Below are positions 37,199-48,255 of a stretch of 64,000 nucleotides of DNA, in pieces. The notes under the pieces were generated by a model. The model ran no database searches. It saw only the letters and a program-made list of their open reading frames with translations, and was not told the DNA's origin. Position 1 is the first letter of the stretch. Every line of letters starts with the position of its first letter. The position numbers were made by a program, and so were the translations under genes. The stretch covers positions 62,001-126,000 of the forward strand of contig JAPLDQ010000011.1 of the NCBI GenBank assembly GCA_026391675.1. The letters run 5' to 3'. The DNA is from Bacteroidota bacterium (GTDB lineage: Bacteria; Bacteroidota; Bacteroidia; Bacteroidales; JACABE01).

Positions 37199-40100
37199 AT
37201 GGCTTTCAGAAAAGATAATATCGTAAAAAATGAATTTTCAAATATTACAATAAGTCTGTCCTCACCAGAAGTTATTCTTGAACGTTCAAGGGGAGAAGTG
37301 CTTAAACCAGAAACCATTAATTACAGAACATATAAACCCGAAAGAGATGGTTTGTTTTGTGAACGAATTTTTGGTCCTGTAAAAGATTGGGAATGTCATT
37401 GCGGTAAATATAAACGTATCAGATATAAAGGTATTGTATGCGACCGATGTGGTGTGGAAGTTACCGAAAAAAAGGTAAGAAGAGAAAGAATGGGACATAT
37501 TCAACTTGTAGTTCCTGTTGCACACATTTGGTTCTTCAGATCTTTACCTAATAAAATAGGCTCATTGCTTGGCTTACAAACCAAGAAACTTGACATGATT
37601 ATTTACTACGAAAAATATGTGGTAATTAATCCGGGTATCAAAAAAGATGATGGTGTAAACTATCTTGATTTCTTATCAGAAGAAGAATATTTCGAAATAT
37701 TGGAAAGTCTTCCTGTTGATAACCAGAATTTAGATGACAGCGACCCTAATAAATTTATTGCCAAAATGGGCGCTGAAGCATTATACGATTTGCTTGCAAG
37801 ACTTGATTTAGATCAGATGTCATTTGATCTAAGGCATCGTGCAAGTAATGAAACTTCACAACAAAGAAAACAAGATCTGTTAAAACGCTTAAAAGTTTTT
37901 GAAGCATTCCGTGATGCTCAGTTAAGAGTTGAAAACCGCCCTGAATGGATGATAGTTAAGGTAGTTCCGGTAATACCACCAGAATTACGTCCTCTTGTTC
38001 CTTTGGATGGAGGAAGATTTGCAACATCCGATTTAAATGATTTATACCGTAGAGTAATTATCAGAAACAATCGTTTGAAACGTTTGATTGAAATTAAAGC
38101 TCCTGATGTAATTATGCGTAATGAAAAGCGTATGTTGCAGGAAGCTGTGGATTCATTATTTGATAATTCAAGAAAAGCAAGTTCTGTGAAAACAGAATCT
38201 AACAGAGCATTAAAATCATTAAGCGATAGTTTAAAAGGGAAACAGGGTCGTTTCCGTCAGAACTTATTAGGTAAACGTGTTGACTATTCCGGTCGTTCGG
38301 TTATTGTTGTAGGCCCTGAATTAAAATTAAACGAATGCGGCATTCCTAAAGATATGGCTTCTGAATTATTCAAGCCATTTATTATCCGCAAAATGCTCGA
38401 AAGAGGTATCGTTAAAACCGTTAAATCTGCTAAAAAAATTGTAGATAGAAAAGATCCTGTAGTTTGGGATATTTTAGAAAGTATATTAAAAGGACATCCT
38501 GTGATGCTTAACCGTGCTCCAACTTTGCACCGCTTGGGTATTCAGGCATTCCAGCCCCGTTTGGTAGAAGGTAAGGCAATCCGTTTACATCCACTGGTTT
38601 GTACTGCTTTCAATGCCGACTTTGATGGTGACCAGATGGCTGTTCACGTTCCACTAGGCAATGCAGCAATTTTAGAAGCCCAGATATTAATGCTGGCTTC
38701 TCATAATATTTTGAACCCTGCTAATGGTGCACCTATCACTGTTCCTTCTCAGGACATGGTTTTAGGTTTGTATTATATCACCAAAGGTAGATATAGTGAA
38801 CCTGATCAGGCAGTTAAAGGAGAAGGTAAAATCTTTTATTCTGCTGAAGAAGTTATTATAGCTTACAATGAAAAACAGCTCGATTTACATGCCTGGATTA
38901 AAGTTCCTATTGAAGTTGAAGAAAATGGTAAAATGAAAAGAACCATTATCGATACAACTTGCGGAAGAGTATTATTTAATCAGGTAGTTCCTAAGGAATA
39001 TGGGTATATCAATGAGTTGCTGACAAAAAAATCTCTTCGTGATATTATCAGTGGAGTTTTGAAAAAAACTGGTACAGCTAAAACAGCTAAATTCCTTGAC
39101 GATATCAAAGATTTAGGATTTATGATGGCGTTTAGAGGAGGATTGTCTTTTAATTTAGGAGATGTAATTATTCCTTCAATCAAAGAACAGTTGATAAGTC
39201 AGGCAAATGAAGAAGTTGATGAAGTAATGAACAACTATAATATGGGGTTCATCACTAATAACGAAAGATACAATCAGATTATCGATATCTGGACACATAC
39301 CAATTCTCATCTTACACAAACGCTCATGAAACAATTGTCAAAAGATAAACAAGGATTTAATCCTGTTTATATGATGCTTGATTCAGGTGCCCGTGGATCT
39401 AAAGAACAGATTCGTCAGTTGTCAGGGATGAGAGGTCTGATGGCAAAACCACAAAAATCAGGTGCTACAGGTGGTGAAATTATTGAAAATCCAATTCTTT
39501 CAAACTTTAAAGAAGGTTTATCAGTACTTGAATATTTTATTTCTACTCACGGTGCCCGTAAAGGGTTGGCCGATACAGCTCTAAAAACTGCTGATGCAGG
39601 TTATTTAACACGTCGTCTGGTTGATGTTTCTCAGGATGTTATTATTTCTGATGAAGATTGCGGAACTTTAAGAGGCTTGGTTACTACCGTTTTAAAGAAA
39701 AACGAGGAAGTTGTTGAATCATTATACGACAGAATCTTAGGACGTGTTTCCTTACATGATATATACCATCCTCAAACCGGTGAACTGATTGTTTCTTCAG
39801 GTGAAGAGTTAAATGAAGATATTAGTCAGGTAATTGAAGATTCTCCTATTGAAGAAGTTGAAATTCGTTCGGTATTAACCTGCGAATCTAAAAAAGGTGT
39901 TTGTGCTAAATGTTATGGTCGTAATCTTGCAACCGGCAGAATGGTTCAAAAAGGTGAAGCAGTTGGTGTTATTGCTGCTCAGTCTATTGGTGAGCCTGGT
40001 ACACAGCTTACATTACGTACATTCCACGTTGGGGGTACTGCTTCTAACATTGCAATTATGTCAAGAATCGAAGCCAAATATGATGGTGTAATTGAAATTG

Positions 40101-41479
40101 ACGAATTACGTTCAGTAGCTTATACAAGTCCTGACGGAAGAAAATTCGATGTAGTTATCGGACGTTCTGCCGAAATGAGAATTGTTGATAAACATACACA
40201 TATTGTATTGGCATCCAGCTTTATACCTTATGGCTCAAATTTATATATCAAGAATGGAAGCGATGTGAAAAAAGGTGAAATGATTGCAGATTGGGATCCA
40301 TACAATGCAGTTATTTTATCAGAAGTAGCCGGAAAAGTTTCATTTGATAATATTATTGAAGGTGTTACTTATAGAATTGAATCTGACGACCAAACCGGTT
40401 ATCAGGATAAAGTAATTATCGAAACCCGTCAGAAATCTAAAAATCCTTCTATCAGCATACTTTCAGCTTCAGGTGAAGTATTGAAAATATATGATATTCC
40501 AGTTGGTGCTCACATCAGTTGTGAAGAAGGAAAGAAAATTGTTGCCGGTGAAACGATAGCAAAAATTCCGAGAGCCTTTGGTAAATCTGGTGATATCACA
40601 GGAGGTCTGCCACGTGTAACTGAATTGTTTGAAGCACGTAATCCATCTGATCCTGCCGTTGTTTCAGAAATTGACGGTGTGGTTTCATTCAGTAAGAAAC
40701 TGAAACGTGGAAACAGAGAAGTTATCATTACCTCTAAAACAGGCGAAGAAAAAACTTACTTAATTCCAACTTCTAAACAGATTCTGGCTCAGGAAAACGA
40801 CTACGTAAAAGCCGGAACACCACTTTCAGAAGGTGCAATGACTCCATCTGATATTCTGGCGATTAAAGGACCAATGAAAGTTCAGGAATATATTGTTAAT
40901 GAAATTCAGGAAGTTTATCGTTTACAGGGTGTGAAAATCAATGATAAGCATTACGAAGTTATTGTTCGTCAGATGATGCGTAAAGTCGAAGTTGCTGACC
41001 CGGGTGATACTAAATTCCTAGAAGGTGAATTGTCAAATAAAATTGATTTCCAGGAAGAAAACGATGAAATCTTTGGTAAGAGAGTTGTTGAAAACCCCGG
41101 TGATTCTGAAACATACAAAGCCGGTCAAATTGTAAGCGCCCGTAAAATCAGAGATGAAAATTCATATCTGAAACGTAAAGATAAAAAACTAATTGAATCA
41201 AGAGATGCTCAACCTGCAACTGCACGTCAGGTATTGCAGGGTATTACCAAAGCTTCTTTACAAACCAAAAGTTTCTTATCTGCAGCTTCATTCCAGGAAA
41301 CTACTAAAGTACTTACCGAAGCCACTATCAGTGCTAAAACTGATAACTTAATTGGTTTAAAGGAAAATGTTCTGGTAGGTCATTTAATACCTGCCGGTAC
41401 AGGTTTAAGAGAATATGAAAGTCTTATTGTAGGCTCATGTGAGGATATGGAAGAACTAATGAACCGTAAAAACTATTAA
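37199..41479 (+). CDS. rpoC: RNA polymerase beta' subunit
   Basis: A 1426-residue beta' subunit. The zinc ribbon is [20 protein letters not shown]; the catalytic Mg-binding motif is [12 protein letters not shown]; the second zinc site includes [13 protein letters not shown]; the trigger loop region has [28 protein letters not shown]. It is separated from rpoB by 63 bp and followed after 1 bp by DUF3467. Confidence 0.99.
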   Translation: MAFRKDNIVKNEFSNITISLSSPEVILERSRGEVLKPETINYRTYKPERDGLFCERIFGPVKDWECHCGKYKRIRYKGIVCDRCGVEVTEKKVRRERMGHIQLVVPVAHIWFFRSLPNKIGSLLGLQTKKLDMIIYYEKYVVINPGIKKDDGVNYLDFLSEEEYFEILESLPVDNQNLDDSDPNKFIAKMGAEALYDLLARLDLDQMSFDLRHRASNETSQQRKQDLLKRLKVFEAFRDAQLRVENRPEWMIVKVVPVIPPELRPLVPLDGGRFATSDLNDLYRRVIIRNNRLKRLIEIKAPDVIMRNEKRMLQEAVDSLFDNSRKASSVKTESNRALKSLSDSLKGKQGRFRQNLLGKRVDYSGRSVIVVGPELKLNECGIPKDMASELFKPFIIRKMLERGIVKTVKSAKKIVDRKDPVVWDILESILKGHPVMLNRAPTLHRLGIQAFQPRLVEGKAIRLHPLVCTAFNADFDGDQMAVHVPLGNAAILEAQILMLASHNILNPANGAPITVPSQDMVLGLYYITKGRYSEPDQAVKGEGKIFYSAEEVIIAYNEKQLDLHAWIKVPIEVEENGKMKRTIIDTTCGRVLFNQVVPKEYGYINELLTKKSLRDIISGVLKKTGTAKTAKFLDDIKDLGFMMAFRGGLSFNLGDVIIPSIKEQLISQANEEVDEVMNNYNMGFITNNERYNQIIDIWTHTNSHLTQTLMKQLSKDKQGFNPVYMMLDSGARGSKEQIRQLSGMRGLMAKPQKSGATGGEIIENPILSNFKEGLSVLEYFISTHGARKGLADTALKTADAGYLTRRLVDVSQDVIISDEDCGTLRGLVTTVLKKNEEVVESLYDRILGRVSLHDIYHPQTGELIVSSGEELNEDISQVIEDSPIEEVEIRSVLTCESKKGVCAKCYGRNLATGRMVQKGEAVGVIAAQSIGEPGTQLTLRTFHVGGTASNIAIMSRIEAKYDGVIEIDELRSVAYTSPDGRKFDVVIGRSAEMRIVDKHTHIVLASSFIPYGSNLYIKNGSDVKKGEMIADWDPYNAVILSEVAGKVSFDNIIEGVTYRIESDDQTGYQDKVIIETRQKSKNPSISILSASGEVLKIYDIPVGAHISCEEGKKIVAGETIAKIPRAFGKSGDITGGLPRVTELFEARNPSDPAVVSEIDGVVSFSKKLKRGNREVIITSKTGEEKTYLIPTSKQILAQENDYVKAGTPLSEGAMTPSDILAIKGPMKVQEYIVNEIQEVYRLQGVKINDKHYEVIVRQMMRKVEVADPGDTKFLEGELSNKIDFQEENDEIFGKRVVENPGDSETYKAGQIVSARKIRDENSYLKRKDKKLIESRDAQPATARQVLQGITKASLQTKSFLSAASFQETTKVLTEATISAKTDNLIGLKENVLVGHLIPAGTGLREYESLIVGSCEDMEELMNRKNY

Positions 41480-41480
41480 G

Positions 41481-41795
41481 ATGAACCCACAAGACGAACA
41501 AAATCAGTTAAATATTGAGTTAAGCGCTGAAGTAGCAGAAGGTACTTATTCTAACCTGGCTATCATTACACATTCACAATCAGAATTTATTCTAGATTTT
41601 ATTAAAATGATGCCGGGAGTTCCTAAAGCTAATGTAAAGGCAAGAATAATACTTACACCTCAGCATGCAAAACGCTTATTAAGAGCATTGCAGGAAAATA
41701 TTGCAAAGTTTGAAGTAGCTAACGGCAAAATTAAAGAACCTGATCCTATGGAAGGCTTGCCCTTTAATTTAGGCGGTCCTACAGCTCAGGCATAA
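41481..41795 (+). CDS. DUF3467 family protein
   Basis: A 104-residue protein encoded directly after rpoC. The conserved core is YSNLAIITHSQSEFILDFIKMMPG and AKRLLRALQENIAKFE, which defines DUF3467. It is found downstream of rpoC across Bacteroidota, which suggests a link to transcription, but its activity is unknown. It closes the nusG-rpoC operon before a terminator. Confidence 0.9.
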   Translation: MNPQDEQNQLNIELSAEVAEGTYSNLAIITHSQSEFILDFIKMMPGVPKANVKARIILTPQHAKRLLRALQENIAKFEVANGKIKEPDPMEGLPFNLGGPTAQA

Positions 41796-41843
41796 TTAAT
41801 AAGTATTTATTTCTTAATTCTTTAAGTTATTAAATCTACATAG

Positions 41844-41877
41844 ACCTGTCAGGTTTTTATACCTGACAGGTTTTTCT
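41844..41877 (+). terminator. Terminator after rpoC-DUF3467 (CCTGACAGG palindrome)
   Basis: ACCTGTCAGGT (41844-41854) pairs perfectly with ACCTGACAGGT (41861-41871), loop TTTTAT, followed by TTTTTCTTT. The same CCTGACAGG core occurs in the terminator after glnN. Confidence 0.85.
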
Positions 41878-41976
41878 TTACTACAAGCTTTTTTGTAAAA
41901 AAAATATCAATTCAATAGTAAAAGCAATTAAAAAATTGTACTTTTGAAAATCAGTTTATCATTAAATTAATATACT

Positions 41977-42591
41977 ATGCATATAGCAGTTGCAGGAAAT
42001 ATTGGCTCTGGCAAAACTACCCTTACAGGTTTATTGTCAAAGCATTTTAAGTGGCAGGCCCACTACGAGGATGTAGATACCAACCCTTATTTGCAAAGTT
42101 TTTATGAAGATATGCGACGCTGGTCATTCAATCTTCAGATCTATTTTTTAAACAGTCGTTTCAGACAAGTGGTTGATATTCGTAAAAAAGGGAAATCTGT
42201 TATACAGGATCGTACAATATATGAAGATGCATATATTTTTGCTCCCAACTTACACGCCATGGGATTAATGACAACCCGCGATTTTGACAACTACTCTTCT
42301 TTGTTTGAATTGATGAGCAGCTTTATCCAACCTCCTGATCTGCTTATTTATTTAAAAGCAAGTGTTCCAACATTGGTTAATCAGATTCAGCAACGCGGAA
42401 GGGAATATGAAAACTCTATCCGCTTGGATTACCTGAAAAGTCTTAATGAAAGATATGAACAATGGATAGAAAGCTATAAAATCGGTAAATTACTGGTAAT
42501 TGAAGTCGATAATATGAATTTTCAGAAAAATCCTGAAGATTTGGGTCTTATTATCGAAAAAATCAACGCCGAAATCAACGGTTTATTCTAA
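41977..42591 (+). CDS. Deoxynucleoside kinase
   Basis: A 204-residue kinase of the deoxyguanosine/deoxyadenosine kinase family, which phosphorylates salvaged deoxynucleosides. The P-loop is GNIGSGKTT (residues 7-15), followed by the Glu of HYEDVDTNPYLQ, the DRT motif (QDRTIYEDAYIFA) and the LID arginines in QRGREYENSIRLDYL. The length matches. A -7-like TACTTTTG box lies at 41939-41946. The exact nucleoside cannot be assigned. Confidence 0.93.
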   Translation: MHIAVAGNIGSGKTTLTGLLSKHFKWQAHYEDVDTNPYLQSFYEDMRRWSFNLQIYFLNSRFRQVVDIRKKGKSVIQDRTIYEDAYIFAPNLHAMGLMTTRDFDNYSSLFELMSSFIQPPDLLIYLKASVPTLVNQIQQRGREYENSIRLDYLKSLNERYEQWIESYKIGKLLVIEVDNMNFQKNPEDLGLIIEKINAEINGLF

Positions 42592-42603
42592 TCGTTTGAA
42601 ATC

Positions 42604-43341
42604 ATGAATTGTATAGGGATTATACCTGCTCGTTACGCCTCAACACGTTTTCCGGGAAAACCTCTTGCTATTATTGACGGAAAGTCAATGATACAAAGAG
42701 TTTATGAACAGGTGAGTATGGCTGAATCTTTAATAAAAGTTATAGTTGCAACTGATGATGATCGTATAGCTGATCATGTGAAAAGTTTTGGTGCAAATGT
42801 TTGTATGACCTCAGAAAAACATAATAGTGGTACCGATCGTTGTTTTGAAGTTGTTGAAAACCTTAATAAAAGCGATGTTGATATAATTATAAATATTCAG
42901 GGTGATGAACCCTTTATTAATCCCGCACAAATTGATTTACTTGCATCATGCTTTGCTGATAATTCAGTAGAAATTGCCACATTAATTAAACGGATTGAAT
43001 GTTGTGAAGATATTTTTAATCCCAATGTTGTAAAAGTGGTTAAAGATATCCATAACAGGGCAGTTTATTTCAGCCGATCTGCAATTCCATTTCAACGGGG
43101 TGTAGCTCAGGAAAAATGGCTTGAAAAAGGCATGGATTATTATAAACACATCGGTATTTATGCTTATCGGACTGCAACTTTGAAAAAAATTGTTTCATTA
43201 CCTTTGAGTAGTCTGGAAAAAACAGAATCCCTTGAACAATTACGCTGGATTGAAAATGGATATACAATATATACAGCTACAACTGAATTTGAGAGTATTG
43301 CTATAGATACCCCTGAAGATTTAAAAAAGCTTTCAAGATAA
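42604..43341 (+). CDS. kdsB: 3-deoxy-manno-octulosonate cytidylyltransferase
   Basis: KdsB makes CMP-Kdo for the LPS inner core. The 245-residue product has IIPARYASTRFPGKPL (nucleotide-binding), VATDDDRI, NIQGDEPFI (metal Asp) and the C-terminal IDTPEDL. It shows that the organism makes Kdo-containing LPS, in line with the lptF/G homologue. It follows the kinase gene after 12 bp. Confidence 0.97.
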   Translation: MNCIGIIPARYASTRFPGKPLAIIDGKSMIQRVYEQVSMAESLIKVIVATDDDRIADHVKSFGANVCMTSEKHNSGTDRCFEVVENLNKSDVDIIINIQGDEPFINPAQIDLLASCFADNSVEIATLIKRIECCEDIFNPNVVKVVKDIHNRAVYFSRSAIPFQRGVAQEKWLEKGMDYYKHIGIYAYRTATLKKIVSLPLSSLEKTESLEQLRWIENGYTIYTATTEFESIAIDTPEDLKKLSR

Positions 43342-43352
43342 AAATAAAGATA

Positions 43353-44312
43353 ATGGACATAGTAAAGCTGGTATTAAATGTATTAAAAGAAAAGGAAACT
43401 GTTGTTATTCCTGCATTGGGAAGATTCACTTTAACTACTGTTTCTGCAAAAATACATCCTGTTGATCATGTTTTTACACCACCTTTCAAGATAATATTAT
43501 TTGAAAGCATTGCATCACAAAATGATTTGCTTGCTCAATATATTGCAGAACAGGAACAAATAACTGTTGATCAGGCAACAAATGAAATATCAGCATTTAC
43601 TGAAAATGTATTAAAGGGTATTCAGAATGAAAAGCATTTCAAAGTAGAAGGATTTGGAATCTTCGAACTGAATAATGAGAAATTAATTGTTTTTACTGCT
43701 GACAGTTCGCTTTTTGCAGATGAATTTATTGGTTTTAATGAGTTTACATCTCCTGCCATTGTCAGGACTGAATTTAAAGATAAAGCAGTACAATTAGCAC
43801 AACAGGAAAAAGAGAAACAAGCAAAAAGAAGGAAGAAAAGAAAATTATTTATCATCATTTCATTTCTTCTGATTATTATTGCTGCTTTAGTTTATCTGTT
43901 TTTATTTTCCGATATTACAAGTAATTTCCTTAATAAAAATGAAATTAAAACAAATCCAACTCCCGTTGCTGATACTGCAAAAAAACAAATAATTAATGAT
44001 ACCATAAATCTGCATGCAAAGGATAGTCTAAATAATATAATATCAGCAGATACAAATCATTTGCAAAATAAAACACAGGAAACAGGTGATTATTTTATTG
44101 TCGCTGCATCCTTTAAATCCGAAGAAAATGCCAATAAATCAGTTGAAAAACTGAAGACCAAAGGTTTTAACGGAGCCGGTATTACCCACCAACAAGGAAA
44201 CAGCATGTTTATCGTTTATTATCAGTCATATGCCAGCAAAGACGATGCTTTAAAAGCATTACAGCAGATTATTAAAAATGAAAATCCTGAATCTTGGTTA
44301 CTAAAGAAATAA
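43353..44312 (+). CDS. HU-CCDC81/SPOR domain membrane protein
   Basis: A 319-residue inner-membrane protein. The cytoplasmic part (residues 1-150) contains two HU-like CCDC81 modules (VLKEKETVVIPALGRFTL; FKVEGFGIFELN). A basic stretch (KEKQAKRRKKRK) and a membrane helix (LFIIISFLLIIIAALVYLFLF) follow, then a linker and a SPOR domain (about 240-319, DYFIVAASFKSEENANKSVE), which binds denuded glycan strands at the septum. It may link the nucleoid or cytoplasm with division-site peptidoglycan; that is inference. It is in an operon with kdsB and trmB. Confidence 0.85.
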   Translation: MDIVKLVLNVLKEKETVVIPALGRFTLTTVSAKIHPVDHVFTPPFKIILFESIASQNDLLAQYIAEQEQITVDQATNEISAFTENVLKGIQNEKHFKVEGFGIFELNNEKLIVFTADSSLFADEFIGFNEFTSPAIVRTEFKDKAVQLAQQEKEKQAKRRKKRKLFIIISFLLIIIAALVYLFLFSDITSNFLNKNEIKTNPTPVADTAKKQIINDTINLHAKDSLNNIISADTNHLQNKTQETGDYFIVAASFKSEENANKSVEKLKTKGFNGAGITHQQGNSMFIVYYQSYASKDDALKALQQIIKNENPESWLLKK

Positions 44313-44322
44313 ATTGAATTAA

Positions 44323-44997
44323 TTGGGAAAGAATAAATTACAACGATTTGCTGAAAATCTGACATTTGATAATTTTTTTCAGCCAACTTACGAGGACATT
44401 AGTAATGGTTATATTCTGAAAGGGAAATGGGCCAGTGATTTTTTTAAAAACAATAACCCCATTGTACTGGAATTAGGCTGCGGGAAAGGGGAGTACAGCG
44501 TAGGATTGGCAAAGCGTTATCCTGATAAAAATTTTATAGGTCTTGATATTAAGGGAGCAAGAATGTGGCGTGGTTGTAAAACTGCAGTAGATGAGCATAT
44601 TCATAATATTGCTTTTTTAAGAACCAGGATTGAATTAATTGAACATTATTTTGCTGAAAACGAAATTTCAGAAATCTGGATAACTTTTCCTGATCCTCAA
44701 CCCAGGAGAATTAAAGAAAATAAGCGTTTAACTTCGCCTGCATTTTTAAAAAGATATGCCAGTATACTTAGAAAAGAAGGTATTATTCATCTGAAAACAG
44801 ATGCTTTCCTGTTATATTTCTACACCATGGAGATTATTAAAGAGAATAACCATCAAATTCTGATATCCACGGATGATTTATACCATTCCGGAATTGAAGA
44901 TGATGTAATTGGAATCCAGACTTTTTATGAGCAATTTTTTCTTGCACAGGGTAAAAAAATAAATTATATAAAATTTCAGCTAAATCAGTCATTGTGA
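44323..44997 (+). CDS. trmB: tRNA (guanine-N7-)-methyltransferase
   Basis: TrmB makes m7G46 in tRNA. The start is the TTG at 44323, which yields MGKNKLQRFAENLTFDNFFQ, the phylum's usual N-terminus. The SAM motif is VLELGCGKGEYSVGLA, the catalytic/substrate part ITFPDPQPRRIKENKRLT. The product is 224 residues. Its last codons overlap the GTG start of the next gene (GTGA). Confidence 0.95.
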   Translation: MGKNKLQRFAENLTFDNFFQPTYEDISNGYILKGKWASDFFKNNNPIVLELGCGKGEYSVGLAKRYPDKNFIGLDIKGARMWRGCKTAVDEHIHNIAFLRTRIELIEHYFAENEISEIWITFPDPQPRRIKENKRLTSPAFLKRYASILRKEGIIHLKTDAFLLYFYTMEIIKENNHQILISTDDLYHSGIEDDVIGIQTFYEQFFLAQGKKINYIKFQLNQSL

Positions 44998-45329
44998 AAG
45001 ATATTTCGTTCTTTCAATCGGTATACGAAGTGGTAAAATTAATACCTTATGGCAGGGTGACTTCATATGGTGCAATAGCAGCCTGTTTAGGCAGCAAAGG
45101 GTCATCAAGAATGGTAGGCTGGGCAATGAATTCAAGTCATCATTTGCCGGAAAATATACCTGCTCACAGGGTTGTAAACCGTATTGGCTTACTTACCGGC
45201 AAACATCATTTTGGCGGAACTGATACCATGCAGGAATTACTGGAAAGTGAAGGAATTAAGGTGATGAATAATCAAATTCTTAATTTTGAACATTATTTCT
45301 GGGACCCTGCTATTGAATTGAAATTGTAA
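44994..45329 (+). CDS. Alkyltransferase-like protein (ATL, lacks reactive Cys)
   Basis: A 111-residue member of the O6-alkylguanine-DNA alkyltransferase family without its N-terminal domain. The helix-turn-helix (IPYGRVTSYGAIAACLGSKGSSRMVGWAM) and Arg finger are kept, but the PCHRV active site reads PAHRV, so Cys is replaced by Ala. Such ATL proteins bind O6-alkylguanine lesions and pass them to nucleotide excision repair rather than repairing them directly. The start is GTG 44994, overlapping trmB by 4 bp. Confidence 0.88.
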   Translation: MKDISFFQSVYEVVKLIPYGRVTSYGAIAACLGSKGSSRMVGWAMNSSHHLPENIPAHRVVNRIGLLTGKHHFGGTDTMQELLESEGIKVMNNQILNFEHYFWDPAIELKL

Positions 45330-45483
45330 TATTTTTATAATTTAAGTAACTTACTAATTTTTGCAAACCTAAAATAGTTCTGAAATTATTATATATTTGA
45401 AATCAGTATTAATTTTTTTCAAAAATTAAACTAAATTAAAATTTAACTGTTTAAGTATTTAAAAATTAAAAATCTGAAAAACA

Positions 45484-47676
45484 ATGGGAAACAGCCGCTT
45501 TAAAGCATTATCAATTGCTACCAACAGAAACGGGAATTCTGTGAACTTACCTGCTTATGGTAAAATTTCAGCCATTTTTGGCGATATGACTTTTAACAAA
45601 GAAAGCATGCGCCAGTATTTGGGAGATGAAACTTTTAAATCCATTTTAAGAGCCATTGATGGTGATGGAAAAATAGAAAGAAAAGCTGCTGATGAAATTG
45701 CATTAGCCATGAAATCATGGGCTATTTCAAAAGGAGCCACACACTATACCCATTGGTTTCAGCCACTAACAGGAAGTTCTGCCGAAAAGCACGATTCATT
45801 CTTTACTATTGATGAAAATGAAAGAGCAATAGAATTCTTCGACGGCAGTAACCTTATCCAACAAGAGCCTGATGCTTCCAGCTTTCCAAGCGGTGGTATA
45901 AGAAATACTTTCGAAGCCCGCGGATATACTGCCTGGGATCCGTCATCCCCGGCTTTTGTTATAGAGAAAACCCTTTGTATCCCTACTATTTTTGTTTCAT
46001 ATACCAGCGAAGCACTGGACTATAAAGCACCTTTATTAAAATCAATTCATTTTCTTGATAAAGCAGCTACTGATGTTGCACAACTATTTGATCCAACAGT
46101 TAAAAAAGTTAAGGCTACACTGGGAATTGAGCAGGAATACTTTCTGATTGACGAGGCTTTGTATAATGCCCGCCCTGACTTAGCCCTTACCGGACGTACA
46201 TTGTTTGGTCATGCATCTGCAAAAGACCAGCAATTAGAAGATAATTATTTCGGCAGTATACCCGAAAGAGTCGTCAATTTTATGAAAGACGTGGAATATC
46301 AATCTTATTTACTGGGTATTCCTTTAAGAACAAGACATAATGAAGTTGCACCCAACCAGTTTGAATGTGCACCCTTATTTGAAGAAATTAATATTGCCAT
46401 CGACCACAATGTATTATTGATGGATATTATGAGCAAAACTGCCCGCAGACATCATTTCAGAGTGTTATTACACGAGAAGCCTTATTCAGGCATCAATGGA
46501 TCCGGTAAACACAATAATTTCTCTTTACAGACTGATAAATCTGAAAACTTATTGTCACCCGGCAAAACGCCTGAATCTAATCTTAAGTTTCTCACCTTCT
46601 TTTTAAATATTATTGAAGCCGTTAACAATAAAAATGATTTACTGAGAGCTTCAATAGCATCTGCCAGTAATGACTTACGTTTGGGCGGAAACGAAGCACC
46701 TCCTGCAATTATGTCTGTTTTTATAGGCGAACAGCTTACTGCAATCTTAAATGATATTGAAAAAAGTAAAGAAGCGATAGTTGGCGATAAAAAAGGTAAA
46801 AAACGTTCTAACATAGGGATTTCTCATATACCTGAAATCCTGCTTGACAATACAGATCGTAACCGGACTTCTCCATTTGCCTTTACTGGTAATAAATTTG
46901 AATTCAGAGCTGTAGGTTCTTCTGCAAATTCAGCTGCACCCATGATTACATTGCTAACCATAGTTGGGAATCAATTGCTGAACTTTAAATCGGAAGTTGA
47001 CAAGTTAATGGCTCAGAAAATTAATAAAGAAGAAGCAATTACAGCAGTTTTGAAAAAATATATTTCCAATTCAAAAAGGGTTCGCTTTGATGGCAATAAT
47101 TATAGTAAGGAATGGTTAATTGAAGCTAAAAAGCGGAAACTTTCAAATGTTTCATCAACACCTGTTGCATTACAATCTATTTTAGAAAAAGATGCAGTTA
47201 AGATGTATGAAAATGCCAAAGTGCTTTCACACCGTGAATTGGAAGCAAGAATGCATATTCAATTGGAAAATTATACGAAAAAAATTCAGATTGAATCCCG
47301 AACTTATGGCGATTTGGCCATTAATCATATTTTACCGGTCGCCATTCGTTATCAGAATATACTGATAGAGAATGTTAAAGGCTTGCAGAGCATATTCCCA
47401 AAGGAAACGCTTAATAATATTGCAAAAATACAATTACAGAACATTAAAGATATTTCTGAACATATCACCCAGATAACAGTTTTGGTAAACAGAATGATAG
47501 ATGCACGTAAACAAGCAAACCGCATTGAAGATGTTTACGATAAAGCAAAAAATTATTGCGATAAAGTCTTGCCATATTTCGATAAAATCAGGGAACATAC
47601 CGATAGCCTTGAATTAATGGTTGACGATGAATTATGGCCATTACCAAAATACAGGGAATTATTGTTTGTAAATTAG
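45484..47676 (+). CDS. glnN: Glutamine synthetase type III
   Basis: A 730-residue GSIII, the large form common in Bacteroidota and cyanobacteria. The N-terminal GSIII signature region includes THYTHWFQPLTGSSAEKHDSF. The catalytic domain has GIEQEYFLID (metal Glu), PLRTRHNEVAPNQFE, GINGSGKHNNFS, and NRTSPFAFTGNKFEFRAVGSS. It assimilates ammonia into glutamine. It stands alone, with a TATATTTG box at 45392-45399, and ends at a strong hairpin. Confidence 0.97.
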   Translation: MGNSRFKALSIATNRNGNSVNLPAYGKISAIFGDMTFNKESMRQYLGDETFKSILRAIDGDGKIERKAADEIALAMKSWAISKGATHYTHWFQPLTGSSAEKHDSFFTIDENERAIEFFDGSNLIQQEPDASSFPSGGIRNTFEARGYTAWDPSSPAFVIEKTLCIPTIFVSYTSEALDYKAPLLKSIHFLDKAATDVAQLFDPTVKKVKATLGIEQEYFLIDEALYNARPDLALTGRTLFGHASAKDQQLEDNYFGSIPERVVNFMKDVEYQSYLLGIPLRTRHNEVAPNQFECAPLFEEINIAIDHNVLLMDIMSKTARRHHFRVLLHEKPYSGINGSGKHNNFSLQTDKSENLLSPGKTPESNLKFLTFFLNIIEAVNNKNDLLRASIASASNDLRLGGNEAPPAIMSVFIGEQLTAILNDIEKSKEAIVGDKKGKKRSNIGISHIPEILLDNTDRNRTSPFAFTGNKFEFRAVGSSANSAAPMITLLTIVGNQLLNFKSEVDKLMAQKINKEEAITAVLKKYISNSKRVRFDGNNYSKEWLIEAKKRKLSNVSSTPVALQSILEKDAVKMYENAKVLSHRELEARMHIQLENYTKKIQIESRTYGDLAINHILPVAIRYQNILIENVKGLQSIFPKETLNNIAKIQLQNIKDISEHITQITVLVNRMIDARKQANRIEDVYDKAKNYCDKVLPYFDKIREHTDSLELMVDDELWPLPKYRELLFVN

Positions 47677-48255
47677 TTATATTTATTTTTAAATATTTTC
47701 AATAAATACAATACTTATTAACCCTGACAGGGTTCTAAACCCTGTCAGGGATAGTTTTTTTGTTTTAAAATGTGTTAAGCAAAATTTTATAGTCTTAAAA
47801 TAAACTTAGTAAACAATTTTTTTAATATTTAACGTTTATTATCTCTGTCTTGATTAAACACTGAGTAATAAACAGAAAAATAATTATCAGCATTGAACTT
47901 TAACTTATTAAAAGCTACTTTTAACTGCTTATTTTAATCCTTAAACCTGTTCATGCATTTTTACAGCCTGAATATGTTGTATTTTTGCAAAGTAAAATAA
48001 ATTCATTCATTAAAATCAAATCAATTTTTTACCTTTACCTTTTTACAAAATACCTTTAACTGATTTTATAAAAATTAATTTTTTTGATTAATATATTTTC
48101 ATAATTTTGTGGAAAATTTAAAGGTTCTTTAAAAATTAAAAATGAGCACAATATGGTAACTTACCATAGAAGTAGAATATAGATAAAAACCGAAATATTT
48201 ATAAAATTATTAATCAAAATAAAATTTATTATTAACAATTAAATTAATCTTAAAA
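47677..48255. other. 579-bp gene-free region between glnN and exbB
   Basis: Apart from the glnN terminator the stretch is very AT-rich and has no frame that looks coding. A -7-like TAATTTTG box (48102-48109) could serve the exbB operon, but the nearest TTTG (48083-48086) is only 15 bp upstream. The leader of that transcript would be about 140 nt and shows no clear riboswitch. Confidence 0.6.
47720..47765 (+). terminator. Terminator after glnN
   Basis: CCCTGACAGGG (47722-47732) pairs with CCCTGTCAGGG (47740-47750), extended by AA/TT, then ATAG and seven Ts. The core CCTGACAGG is shared with the terminator at 41844. Confidence 0.85.

Noticed and set aside
48083-48109. Full sigma-A promoter before exbB
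   Set aside because: The TAATTTTG box is good but the only TTTG is 15 bp upstream instead of about 19, so it is only noted as a -7-like box.
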